Translations under genes and position numbers: made by a program
Notes under the pieces: model-generated
What the model saw: the letters and a program-made list of their open reading frames with translations, nothing else
The model's database searches: none
Told to the model about the DNA's origin: nothing
From: an uncultured Bacteroidales bacterium
GTDB taxonomy: Bacteria > Bacteroidota > Bacteroidia > Bacteroidales > UBA932
Assembly: GCA_905235085.1 (NCBI GenBank)
Contig: CAJOKD010000001.1
Location: 1-64,000 of the forward strand
DNA: 64,000 nucleotides
Reading direction: 5' to 3'
In this document: piece after piece, positions 52,331-61,193 of the stretch
Layout: the number at the start of each line of letters is the position of its first letter
How positions within the stretch are numbered: position 1 is the stretch's first letter

Positions 52331-53551
52331 ATGATTCCTTCGATACAGATAAAGGACTACGCTTATGACCTTCCGGACGACAGGATTGCAAAATATCCTC
52401 TGCCACACCGGGACGAATCCAAATTGCTTTGTTACCGCGATGGTTCGGTCGAAGACAAGTCATTCAAGGATCTTCCTTCTCTCCTTCCAGGTGGCTCCCT
52501 TATGGTATTCAACGACACCAAGGTCGTTCCTGCCAGGCTTCATTTCCAGAGGGAATCCGGGGCCGTAATAGAGATATTCTGCCTGGAGCCGGTCGATCCG
52601 CCGGAGTATAACACATCATTTGCTTCTGTCGATTCCTGCCGCTGGAAATGCGTGATAGGTAATGCAAAACGCTGGAAGGGCGACGTACTTTCGCTATGCA
52701 ATCCAGAAGGAGATCCAATCGTTTCTGCTATGGGCCTGAAGGCGATTCTCGTAGATCGCGTGGACAGGACTGGGACGGTAGAATTCAGATGGAATGACGG
52801 CAAGCCGTTCTCGCAGGTCCTGGAGACTTGCGGCAGCGTCCCGATTCCCCCTTATCTCAACCGCGAGACCGAGGCCATCGATACTGAACGGTACCAGACA
52901 CTTTATGCAAAGATCCGTGGTTCCGTTGCGGCTCCTACCGCAGGTCTCCATTTCACTGACAGTGTCCTTGAAGATATCGATGCCAGAGGAATCAAGAGGG
53001 AAACCGTCTGCCTCCACGTAGGTGCGGGTACCTTCCTGCCGGTAAAAAGCGCGGATGTCTCCGAACATCCGATGCACAGGGAGCCTTTCACCGTATCGCT
53101 CGGCCTTCTTAAAGATATAAGGAACCGCACGGGGAGCCTTGTTGCTGTCGGTACGACTTCGGTCCGTACCTTGGAATCTCTCTATTATGTCGGTGTTAGT
53201 TGCATTGAAGGAGGTTCGCCGGCAGACGTGGGGCAGTGGGCTCCCTATGAGAGGGTATATCCCTATACTACGGAGGAGTGCCTCGATGCTATCATCACCT
53301 ACCTGGAAAAGTCTGGCTCCGAAGAGCTTGAGGTTGGGACGAGGATAATTATCGTTCCCGGATTCCGTTTCAGGCTTACAGACATCCTCGTGACTAATTT
53401 CCATCAACCAGAAAGCACGTTGATCCTCCTGGTTTCTGCTTTTGTAGGAGGGGACTGGCGGACTATCTACGACCACGCGCTTGCGGGGGACTACCGTTTC
53501 CTGAGTTATGGGGACAGTTCCTTGCTTTTCAGGCGAGACGTTGCGCTTTAG
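52331..53551 (+). CDS. queA: S-adenosylmethionine:tRNA ribosyltransferase-isomerase
   Basis: This enzyme builds epoxyqueuosine on tRNA. The 406-residue protein shows QueA motifs: DYAYDLPDDRIAKYPLPHRDESKLL at the start, VFNDTKVVPARL near 59, CGSVPIPPYLNR near 168, SVAAPTAGLHFT near 196, HVGAGTFLPV near 227 and TNFHQPESTLILLVSAF near 355. It is longer than the E. coli enzyme, with extra segments in the first 160 residues. Confidence 0.94.
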   Translation: MIPSIQIKDYAYDLPDDRIAKYPLPHRDESKLLCYRDGSVEDKSFKDLPSLLPGGSLMVFNDTKVVPARLHFQRESGAVIEIFCLEPVDPPEYNTSFASVDSCRWKCVIGNAKRWKGDVLSLCNPEGDPIVSAMGLKAILVDRVDRTGTVEFRWNDGKPFSQVLETCGSVPIPPYLNRETEAIDTERYQTLYAKIRGSVAAPTAGLHFTDSVLEDIDARGIKRETVCLHVGAGTFLPVKSADVSEHPMHREPFTVSLGLLKDIRNRTGSLVAVGTTSVRTLESLYYVGVSCIEGGSPADVGQWAPYERVYPYTTEECLDAIITYLEKSGSEELEVGTRIIIVPGFRFRLTDILVTNFHQPESTLILLVSAFVGGDWRTIYDHALAGDYRFLSYGDSSLLFRRDVAL

Positions 53552-53571
53552 CCGGAGAATTGCTATATTTG
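53541..53571 (+). promoter_or_regulatory. Promoter of the acyltransferase-like gene
   Basis: TTG (53541-53543), a 20-bp spacer and TATATTTG (53564-53571) form a consensus promoter. The -33 box lies inside the last codons of queA. Confidence 0.65.
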
Positions 53572-53594
53572 TTATTTGAGAAAAGTCCGAACCT

Positions 53595-54767
53595 ATGGCT
53601 GATATTTCCGAATTCGAAAGCATATGCCCTTACAGCGACGAGGAAGCAGTCGAGGCTTTGCAAAAAGTGGCGAACCATCCTGCCGTACTCGCTATCTCCG
53701 AATACCTTTTTCCGGAGGAGAAGATGACCTACCTGCGGGATGCACTCAAGCAGGTCAACAGCATCGACGAATTCCAGGAGGCAGTTATGAACAAGGCGGT
53801 CAACTGGTGCATCGACCATACCATCCATAATTTCTCCTATGATGGCATATCATACATCAAGGGGATGCGCGGCAAGTTCGTGGCTATGTCCAACCACAGG
53901 GACATAATCCTCGATCCTGCCATCACCCAGGCCGTATTCTTCCGCAACGGGATTCCCCTCACCGAAATCTGCGTAGGAGACAATCTGATCAAGCAGAGCA
54001 AGACCGTCGAGTACCTTCTCCGTTCGAACAGGATGATCAAGGTCATCCGCGGAATCTCCGCCAGGGAACTCTACCTTTCTTCCCAGGTCCTGTCCAAGTA
54101 CATCAGGCAGACCATCACCTCCGGCAAGGCGTCGATATGGCTGGCACAGAGGCAGGGAAGGACCAAGGATGGAATCGATACCACCGAGCAGGGCCTCCTG
54201 AAGATGCTCGATATGAGCGGGACTAAGTCCTTCAAGGAGAATTTCCTGGAACTCAACATCATACCTTTGAGCATTTCCTACGAATATGAGCCTTGCGACA
54301 TCCGCAAGGCGCGTGAGATATTGATCTCCCGCACTCAGAAATACGTCAAGTCACACGACGAGGATATGCACAGCATCGTGATGGGTATACGCCAGAACAA
54401 GGGCAACGTCCATCTCAATTTCGGTCTACCACTTACTGAAGACGAGATAGAAATCGCTTCGAAATGCGACAAGAACGACCGTTACCAGTCCATCCGCTAT
54501 GCTGTGGACAAGCGAGTGATCGCAGGGTATCACCTCTGGAAGACGAATTACATTGCGTATGACCTCGTCAATCACAGTTACAAGTATTCGGACCTGTACA
54601 AGCACGAGGATGTAGAAGCTTTCACGGCTTATACGGAGCACAGGTTGGACAAGGTGGAGCGCAGGCTGAACCGTGAGGATCTTCGCGAGATATTCCTCAG
54701 GATATATGCCAATCCGGTGGTTTCCAAGGAAAGACTGGCGACAGGTGAACCTCTAAGGCAGGAATAG
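53595..54767 (+). CDS. PlsC-like glycerolipid acyltransferase-family protein
   Basis: The 390-residue protein lacks a signal peptide and has a central acyltransferase-like domain beginning at FVAMSNHRDIILDPA near 95, with a second block near 150 (IKVIRGISARELY) and IIPLSISYEYEPCD near 230. The family normally transfers fatty acids to glycerol-phosphate or lysophosphatidate. The catalytic His-x4-Asp motif appears here as H-R-D-I-I-L-D, with five residues between. The remainder is helical and basic, suggesting membrane association. Substrate unknown; assignment rests on the SNHRD block. Confidence 0.72.
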   Translation: MADISEFESICPYSDEEAVEALQKVANHPAVLAISEYLFPEEKMTYLRDALKQVNSIDEFQEAVMNKAVNWCIDHTIHNFSYDGISYIKGMRGKFVAMSNHRDIILDPAITQAVFFRNGIPLTEICVGDNLIKQSKTVEYLLRSNRMIKVIRGISARELYLSSQVLSKYIRQTITSGKASIWLAQRQGRTKDGIDTTEQGLLKMLDMSGTKSFKENFLELNIIPLSISYEYEPCDIRKAREILISRTQKYVKSHDEDMHSIVMGIRQNKGNVHLNFGLPLTEDEIEIASKCDKNDRYQSIRYAVDKRVIAGYHLWKTNYIAYDLVNHSYKYSDLYKHEDVEAFTAYTEHRLDKVERRLNREDLREIFLRIYANPVVSKERLATGEPLRQE

Positions 54768-54770
54768 GAG

Positions 54771-55766
54771 ATGGGATTGCAGATATCGATCTTGATTGCA
54801 GGTCTGCTGCTCGTTGTCTTCGGAGCTGACTGGCTCGTCGATGGTTCATCGGCTATTGCAAGGAAAGCAGGTCTGAGCGAATTCGTGATCGGACTGACCA
54901 TCATAGGGATCGGTACCTCGATGCCGGAACTCGTGGTAAGCCTTACAGGCGCGTTGAAGGGCAGTTCCGACATCGCCATCGGCAACGTAGTGGGTTCCAA
55001 TATATTCAATGTCCTCCTCATCCTGGGTCTGACTGCCGTCATACGGCCGATAGGGATCACCAGGACTAACCGGAGGCAGGATATTCCTCTCAACCTGATC
55101 GTCTGTTTACTCCTGATTATCTGCGGGTATCATTTCACTTTGTTCCGTATCGGCAGGGATGACATCCTGTCCAGGTTCGACGGAATCCTTTTCCTGACCC
55201 TCTTTGCCATGTATATGTACTTTTCCTTCAAGAACGGGAAAGAAGAAGCAGAAACCTCGGAAGGAAGCGAGACGAAAGAGACGCAGCGTCCGCTTGGAAT
55301 AGCGATCCTGATGGTCGCCGCCGGTCTTGCAGCCCTTGTATTCGGGGGCGACAAGTTCGTGGATTCAGCGAGGACGATCGCCGGAATGCTTGGCATAAGC
55401 GACAAGTTCATAGCCGTTACCATCCTCGCAGGAGGCACCTCCATGCCTGAGCTGGTAACCTGTGTCGTCGCGGCTTTCAAGAAGAAGGACCAGCTGGCCC
55501 TGGGAAACATCCTCGGATCCAACATTTCCAATATCCTCCTTATCCTCGGATCTTCCTCCGTGGTCTATCGCAGGCTTCCGGGAGGTCCCGAAGGGCTTTC
55601 TTTCGGAGGTATGACCGTTGCCGACCTGGGTATCCTGATACTGAGTTCCTTGCTTCTCTGGTCGAGTTCATACACCGGCCGGAAGGATACTATCGACCGT
55701 GCCGACGGGTCCGTGTTCCTGACTTGCTTCGCTGTCTATATGGTAATCCTTTTCCATCAGCTCTGA
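54771..55766 (+). CDS. CaCA-family calcium/sodium antiporter
   Basis: The 331-residue inner membrane protein has about ten helices and two inverted alpha-repeats, GIGTSMPELVVSLTGALKG (about 45-63) with GNVVGSNIFN, and GGTSMPELVTCVVAAFKK (about 222-239) with GNILGSNISN. These are the ion-binding segments of YrbG-type Na+/Ca2+ exchangers. A charged loop (about 155-175) separates the halves. It follows the acyltransferase-like gene by 3 bp. Confidence 0.92.
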   Translation: MGLQISILIAGLLLVVFGADWLVDGSSAIARKAGLSEFVIGLTIIGIGTSMPELVVSLTGALKGSSDIAIGNVVGSNIFNVLLILGLTAVIRPIGITRTNRRQDIPLNLIVCLLLIICGYHFTLFRIGRDDILSRFDGILFLTLFAMYMYFSFKNGKEEAETSEGSETKETQRPLGIAILMVAAGLAALVFGGDKFVDSARTIAGMLGISDKFIAVTILAGGTSMPELVTCVVAAFKKKDQLALGNILGSNISNILLILGSSSVVYRRLPGGPEGLSFGGMTVADLGILILSSLLLWSSSYTGRKDTIDRADGSVFLTCFAVYMVILFHQL

Positions 55767-55787
55767 TAATCCAAATATGTCTACAAT

Positions 55788-57074
55788 ATGAAATTCCAGC
55801 CTACAAAGTACCAACTGATGAACGTGGGGACCGGGAGGGTCTTCGAAGATACGTTCTGGGCGCTTGGTGATCCTGAAGCTCCTGCACCTTCATTGGTCAG
55901 GGCAGTCTATGAAGATGAACGATTCAATCCCAGGGACGACCTCCGCGGCCTGTACCGTTATGCCGGATGGCTTCCTATCAACAGGACCCTGAGGCATTCG
56001 CACGCCCCGGTGACATACAAGAGCAAGGGACTTGCGGACCTGCTTGGAATGCGCAACTTGTACATAACCCTTTCGGGATACGTGCCCAAGAGGGGAGCGA
56101 AGATGGAAACCTGCTCCTTCAAGGAGACGGAGGCTTTCTCCGTCTGTGCGAGACTGCCGAAGAACGACAAGCATATCCTGGTCGTCCAGTCGGCCGGCAA
56201 CACTGCAAGGGCTTTCGCCAGGGTATGTTCGGACAATGACATTCCTATAGTAATATGCATCCCGAACGACAATATCAGCGACCTGTGGTTCACGAGGCGC
56301 CTCAAGTCCTGTGTGAAGGTGATAGCCACCCCTCACGGTACCGATTATTACGATGCGATAGCTCTTGGAGAGAAGCTTGCCAAGGATCCACGCTACCTGC
56401 TCGAGGGCGGAGCCAAGAACGTCGCCAGAAGGGATGGAATGGGTACTACGGTACTGAGCGCCGTGGAGAAGATCGGCCGCATTCCGGACGCTTATTTCCA
56501 GGCAGTCGGCAGTGGAACAGGCGCCGTAGCTGCCTGGGAGAATGCCTGCAGGCTCGAGAAAGACGGCCGGTTCGGCAAGAACAATATGCGTGTCTACTGC
56601 GTACAGAATGCTCCGTACACCCTGATGTACGATTCCTGGAAATCAGGGTCTCGGGAACTAGTACCGATCACTCCGGAAGAGTCCCGCAAGAATGCGGAAA
56701 TCATTCTCGCCAAGGTACTTTCCAACAGGAAACCGCCTTACAGCCTCGCAGGAGGGGTATTCGACACCGTGAAGGCATCAGGCGGAGACTTCTACAAAGT
56801 CACCAATGACGAGGTAGTGTACTGGATGCTCCAGTATTTCAACAAGGAAGGGTACGATATATTCCCGGCTGCTGCATCCGCTGTGGCGGCCGTCAAAAAG
56901 GCTGTCGATGAGGGAACGGTAGGGAAGGACGAGACCGTGATGCTCAACATCACGGGTGCGGGAATGCTGAACGCCACCAGCGTTGGTTTCGAACTTAAGG
57001 AACCTGACCTCGTGATGAGTACGGACCTTTCCGCTGAGGAAGTGATCTGCAGCGTTGACCGTTTGTTCAGGTAA
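55788..57074 (+). CDS. PLP-dependent enzyme, probable cysteate synthase (threonine synthase-like fold)
   Basis: The 428-residue fold-type II PLP enzyme resembles threonine synthase, but its lysine region reads GAKMETCSFKETEAFSV near 105-121 rather than the KDRPA-type site, which is how I recall the cysteate synthase branch. Further motifs are VVQSAGNTARAFA near 132, a QAVGSGTGAVAAWENA loop near 240 (phosphate binding) and NITGAGMLNA near 385. Cysteate synthase makes L-cysteate from O-phosphoserine and sulfite, the start of sulfonolipid synthesis in some Bacteroidota. A plain threonine synthase paralogue is the alternative. Confidence 0.7.
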   Translation: MKFQPTKYQLMNVGTGRVFEDTFWALGDPEAPAPSLVRAVYEDERFNPRDDLRGLYRYAGWLPINRTLRHSHAPVTYKSKGLADLLGMRNLYITLSGYVPKRGAKMETCSFKETEAFSVCARLPKNDKHILVVQSAGNTARAFARVCSDNDIPIVICIPNDNISDLWFTRRLKSCVKVIATPHGTDYYDAIALGEKLAKDPRYLLEGGAKNVARRDGMGTTVLSAVEKIGRIPDAYFQAVGSGTGAVAAWENACRLEKDGRFGKNNMRVYCVQNAPYTLMYDSWKSGSRELVPITPEESRKNAEIILAKVLSNRKPPYSLAGGVFDTVKASGGDFYKVTNDEVVYWMLQYFNKEGYDIFPAAASAVAAVKKAVDEGTVGKDETVMLNITGAGMLNATSVGFELKEPDLVMSTDLSAEEVICSVDRLFR

Positions 57075-58484
57075 TCACTTTCTGAGAGCGAGTGCGCAGA
57101 CGTTTTCTACGTGCTGCGTATGCGGGAACATATCCACAGGCTGGACTGCCGTTATATCGTATTTTTCGCACAGGATCGCGAGGTCGCGGGCCTGTGAGGC
57201 AGGATTGCAGCTTACATAGACGATACGGGCAGGGGAGGCGTCCAGTATGACCTGTGCTACGTCGGGATGTATCCCGGCCCGAGGAGGGTCGAGTATTATG
57301 ACGTCCGGGCGGCCGTGTTCTTCAATGAAGCTGGAATCCAGGACGTCTTTCATATCACCGGCGAAGAATTCGCAGTTTGTGATGCCGTTGGCCACGGCGT
57401 TCTTCCGGGCATCTTCGATCGCTTCCGGTACATATTCGATTCCTATCACCTTCCTGGCCTTCCTGGATACGAACTGGGCGATGGTTCCGGTACCCGTGTA
57501 GAGGTCGTATACAATCTCGTCACCGGTGAGTCCGGCGAATTCCCGGGCGACGCCGTACAGTTTCAGGGCCTGCTCGCTGTTGGTCTGGTAGAATGACTTC
57601 GGACCGATCCTGAAAGTGAGGCCTTCCATCTTCTCGGTAATGGTCTCAGAACCCTTGTAAAGGATGCATTCCTGATCTCCGATGGAATCGTTTAACTTAT
57701 TGTTAATTACGTAATAAAGTGATGTTATTTCAGGGAAAGCTTCCGCTATGGCATCAAGCATTTTCTCCCTGTCTTCCCGGGCTTCGTAGAAGAAGCACAT
57801 TATCACCATCAGGTCGCCGGTATCTGTGGTCCTGATGAACATATTCCGAACGAAACCCACGTTGTTGCGTATGTCGAAGAAATCCAGCCTGTTCCTGACG
57901 GCATATTCACGGCAGAACAGGCGGATGTCGTTGGAAGGGTCCTTCTGGAGGTAGCAATGCTTGATGTCCAGGACTTTGTCGAAAAACTTGCCTACGTGGA
58001 AGCCGAGACCGGCTCTTTCGGCTTCCGGAACGCTCTCGGGATCTTCTCCTTTAAGGAACCAGCGCTTCGATGAATAGGTGAATTCCAACTTATTGCGATA
58101 ATAGCGTGTCTTGTCGGAAGGAAGCGTAGGCCTGATTTCAGGAACCTGCAGGTGCCCGAGGCGCACAAGCTGGTCTTCGACCTGCTTGCGTTTGGCTTCC
58201 AGCTGGAGCTGATAGGGTAGCGGCTGCCATTTGCAACCGCCGCATATTCCGAAATGCTCGCAGAACGGCTCGAGGCGGTCCGGCGAAGGCTGGACGATCT
58301 TTTCTATGAAACCTTCGTAGTAGTTCTTGCTTTTCTTGGTTATCCTGATGTTCACGACGTCTCCCGGTACTGCGAACGGTACGAAAACCACAGCACCGTT
58401 CCAGTGGGTGAGTGCCTTGCCTTCGGCAGCACAAGCTTCTATCGTCAGGTTCTCAAGCAGGAGGTCGACTCTTTTCCTTGACAT
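57075..58484 (-). CDS. 23S rRNA (uracil-C5)-methyltransferase RlmD/RumA family
   Basis: The 469-residue protein has an N-terminal TRAM domain (about 5-65), the iron-sulfur cysteines CEHFGICGGCKWQPL near 78, the SAM-binding domain with YDLYTGTGTIAQFVS near 325, and the catalytic loop DPPRAGIHPDV near 398 with the nucleophile Cys in VYVSCNPASQARDL near 423. It methylates a uridine in 23S rRNA. Its stop codon directly abuts that of the convergent cysteate synthase-like gene, with no gap. Confidence 0.91.
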   Translation of the reverse strand: MSRKRVDLLLENLTIEACAAEGKALTHWNGAVVFVPFAVPGDVVNIRITKKSKNYYEGFIEKIVQPSPDRLEPFCEHFGICGGCKWQPLPYQLQLEAKRKQVEDQLVRLGHLQVPEIRPTLPSDKTRYYRNKLEFTYSSKRWFLKGEDPESVPEAERAGLGFHVGKFFDKVLDIKHCYLQKDPSNDIRLFCREYAVRNRLDFFDIRNNVGFVRNMFIRTTDTGDLMVIMCFFYEAREDREKMLDAIAEAFPEITSLYYVINNKLNDSIGDQECILYKGSETITEKMEGLTFRIGPKSFYQTNSEQALKLYGVAREFAGLTGDEIVYDLYTGTGTIAQFVSRKARKVIGIEYVPEAIEDARKNAVANGITNCEFFAGDMKDVLDSSFIEEHGRPDVIILDPPRAGIHPDVAQVILDASPARIVYVSCNPASQARDLAILCEKYDITAVQPVDMFPHTQHVENVCALALRK

Positions 58485-58522
58485 CGCTAACTTAACATAA
58501 TATAAATTGTGTAACAGAAGTA

Positions 58523-59689
58523 CTAATTTGGCTGTACGAGGGCAGAAATGGCTCCCGCATCGAATTTAGAAGGATCATAACCCTGTTTGAAGGTCACTCC
58601 TTCGCTGAGAATCTCGAATCCAGCGGTGCTGGCCATCTCGTTGAGCAATTTCACGCTTGCAGGAACCCAGCTGCAGGATCCGAACGCGAAGAATCTCCGG
58701 TTCTTTACCTGACGGTCGCATATTCCCTCCATCAGTTGGCGGACCGGCGGGAATATTCCGTTGTTGTAAGTCGGAGATCCGAGAATGATCGTGTCGAATT
58801 TGAAAACGTCGCGGAGCGCGAATGAATAGTTCTCTTCGGTCAAATCGTGTACGGCACACGGTATTCCACGTCTTGATATGGCTTCTGCAAGCGCCAGGGC
58901 TGCTTTTTCGGTATTTCCGTACATCGATCCATATGCCAGGCAGACCCCGTGGGACGCCTCATATCGGCTTAACTTATCATAATATTGTATGACATCTGCG
59001 ATCCGTTTCTCCCAAACCGGGCCGTGGGTGCTGCAAATCCGGCCGATTTCCAGCCCTCCGAGCTTTTTCAATGCCGACTGGACAGGACTCGCGTATTTTC
59101 CGACTATGCTCGCGTAATATCGCGTCATCTCGTCCTTATATTCTCCGAAAGTATCTAATCCTGAGTCAGTTACGTAATTTCCAACCGCCTTGAAGGTGCC
59201 GAATGCATCGCCGCTGAACAGGGTTTTCTCCTCGGGACACCAGGTGACCATTGTCTCAGGCCAGTGAACCATCGGGACCATAAAGAATTGAAGCGTGGAT
59301 GCACCCAGGGACAGGGACTCCCCTTCCTTTATGGTCATCACATTCTCTGTCAAACCGTTGAATCCCTCTATCATAGGGACTGCCTTCTGGTTTGTAACTA
59401 TCGTACAATCAGGATATTCCTGTCTGATAGCTGCCTGGAGTGCGCTGTGGTCCGGCTCCATATGGTTGACTATGAGATAGTCTATCTTCCTATCCCCTAT
59501 CTCCTGTTTGATATTCGCCAGGAATCCTTCCTTGAACGCTGCCGCCGCAGTATCGATCAAGGCTATCTTCTCATCTACCACCAGATATGAATTGTAGCTT
59601 ACTCCGTACGGGAGCGGCCATTGACGTTCGAACAGTACAGTGCTCAGGTCGTTGACACCTACATACCGGATTCTATCGGTTAGTTTCAT
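58523..59689 (-). CDS. FprA-type flavodiiron protein
   Basis: The 388-residue protein has an N-terminal metallo-beta-lactamase-like diiron domain with the ligands HMEPDHS near 81, MVHWPETM near 147 and GDAF near 165. A C-terminal flavodoxin domain has the FMN loop YGSMYGNTEKAA near 257. Such proteins reduce oxygen or nitric oxide to protect anaerobes. A single gene with its own promoter. Confidence 0.93.
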   Translation of the reverse strand: MKLTDRIRYVGVNDLSTVLFERQWPLPYGVSYNSYLVVDEKIALIDTAAAAFKEGFLANIKQEIGDRKIDYLIVNHMEPDHSALQAAIRQEYPDCTIVTNQKAVPMIEGFNGLTENVMTIKEGESLSLGASTLQFFMVPMVHWPETMVTWCPEEKTLFSGDAFGTFKAVGNYVTDSGLDTFGEYKDEMTRYYASIVGKYASPVQSALKKLGGLEIGRICSTHGPVWEKRIADVIQYYDKLSRYEASHGVCLAYGSMYGNTEKAALALAEAISRRGIPCAVHDLTEENYSFALRDVFKFDTIILGSPTYNNGIFPPVRQLMEGICDRQVKNRRFFAFGSCSWVPASVKLLNEMASTAGFEILSEGVTFKQGYDPSKFDAGAISALVQPN

Positions 59690-59721
59690 TTCAGTTCTAT
59701 AAAGCTTTGTTCTGTGGAATG

Positions 59722-59759
59722 CAAATTTACGAAACTTATTCCTCTTTTTGTTAAATTTG
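59722..59759. promoter_or_regulatory. Divergent -7 boxes (flavodiiron gene / rarA)
   Basis: TAAATTTG on the minus strand (59729-59722) serves the flavodiiron gene. TAAATTTG on the plus strand (59752-59759) points to rarA and would give a leader of about 95 nt. The boxes are offset by 30 bp. Confidence 0.55.
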
Positions 59760-59858
59760 TATCTGCAGTCGTCTTTTTTAGCGAAAGATGGACCATAACA
59801 AAAAAGTTATACAATCAAACATTATTGTTTTACTGACTGATTATTAGATTTATAATAT

Positions 59859-61193
59859 ATGAATTCCGACGCTAATCAATATACTGCCCAAAGCATAGTG
59901 CTCCCTCCCCTGCCGGAGCGTATGAGGCCTGCTGATCTGTCCGGATACGTGGGTCAGAAGCATCTTGTGGGCGAAGGATGCATACTGAGGAATATGATCG
60001 AGAGCGGAAATCTTTCCTCGTTCATACTCTGGGGCCCTCCCGGCGTCGGGAAGACTACACTGGCGGGAATAATAGCCAAGACCCTTAACCGCGAGTTCCA
60101 TACCCTCTCTGCAGTCAGTGCCGGAGTGAAGGACGTCAGGGATGTCATAGACAGGGCGAAGAACCGTTCTGTTTTCTCGCAGGGAGCTGCTCCGATCCTG
60201 TTCATCGATGAGATACACCGCTTCAGCAAATCGCAGCAGGACGCCCTCCTAGGGGCGGTGGAAAACGGAACCATAGTCCTGATAGGAGCTACTACCGAGA
60301 ATCCTTCCTTCGAGGTGATCACTCCCCTTCTGTCACGCTGCCAGGTTTTCGTACTGAAGTCCCTTGAGGTGGCCGACCTGCAGCTTCTCCTCGACCGTGC
60401 CCTGTCGGAGGACGTGCTCCTGAAGGAAAAGGATATTGAGGTCGTGGAGTCCGAGGCTCTTTTCCGTTACAGCGGAGGAGACGCAAGGAAGCTCCTGAAT
60501 GTTCTGGAAATAGTAGTGGATTCCTTTGCTGGAAAGGACGGTCCGATCGTAATCGACAACAAGACCGTAGCCGCCTGCATCCAGGAGAATATGGCCATAT
60601 ATGACAAGGATGGCGAAATGCATTACGACATCATATCGGCTTTCATCAAATCCATCAGGGGGTCGGATCCGAATGCTGCTGTCTATTACCTGGCCAGGAT
60701 GCTGGACGGTGGTGAGGATCCTCTCTTCATTGCCAGGCGCCTGTGCCTTTCCGCCTCAGAAGACGTCGGACTTGCAAATCCCAATGCCCTGCTCTTGGCT
60801 GATGCGTGCTTCCACATTGTCCATCAGATCGGAATGCCTGAAGCCCGCATTCCGCTTGCCGAAGTTACTGTCTACCTTGCCAGTTCTCCGAAGAGCAACG
60901 CCTCCTACCTGGCAGTGGAGAAGGCGCTCGGTTTTGTGCGGAATGAGCCCGGCAGGCCGGTTCCGCTGTATCTCAGGAATGCACCTACAAAGCTGATGGA
61001 GGAACTGGGATATTCGGATGGATACAAGTATGCACACGATTATCCGGGACATTTCGTCGATCTGGAGTTCCTGCCGGAAGGGATGGAAGGAACGGTGTTC
61101 TACGAGCCGGCTCCGAACGCCCACGAAGACAGGCTCAAAGCTTATCTCCAGGCTTGCTGGCCGAAGTATTATCCACCGGGTCAGAAAGGATAG
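59859..61193 (+). CDS. rarA: Replication-associated recombination protein A (AAA+ ATPase)
   Basis: The 444-residue protein shows DLSGYVGQKHLVGEG near 25, Walker A WGPPGVGKTTLAGII near 55, Walker B ILFIDEIHRFSKSQQDALLG near 108, GATTENPSFEVI near 138 and the C-terminal tetramer domain with RGSDPNAAVYYLARMLDGGED near 265. It acts at stalled replication forks and ends on SSB-coated DNA. The long leader before its ATG shows no riboswitch I recognise. Its 3' end overlaps the opposing gene by 13 bp. Confidence 0.94.
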   Translation: MNSDANQYTAQSIVLPPLPERMRPADLSGYVGQKHLVGEGCILRNMIESGNLSSFILWGPPGVGKTTLAGIIAKTLNREFHTLSAVSAGVKDVRDVIDRAKNRSVFSQGAAPILFIDEIHRFSKSQQDALLGAVENGTIVLIGATTENPSFEVITPLLSRCQVFVLKSLEVADLQLLLDRALSEDVLLKEKDIEVVESEALFRYSGGDARKLLNVLEIVVDSFAGKDGPIVIDNKTVAACIQENMAIYDKDGEMHYDIISAFIKSIRGSDPNAAVYYLARMLDGGEDPLFIARRLCLSASEDVGLANPNALLLADACFHIVHQIGMPEARIPLAEVTVYLASSPKSNASYLAVEKALGFVRNEPGRPVPLYLRNAPTKLMEELGYSDGYKYAHDYPGHFVDLEFLPEGMEGTVFYEPAPNAHEDRLKAYLQACWPKYYPPGQKG

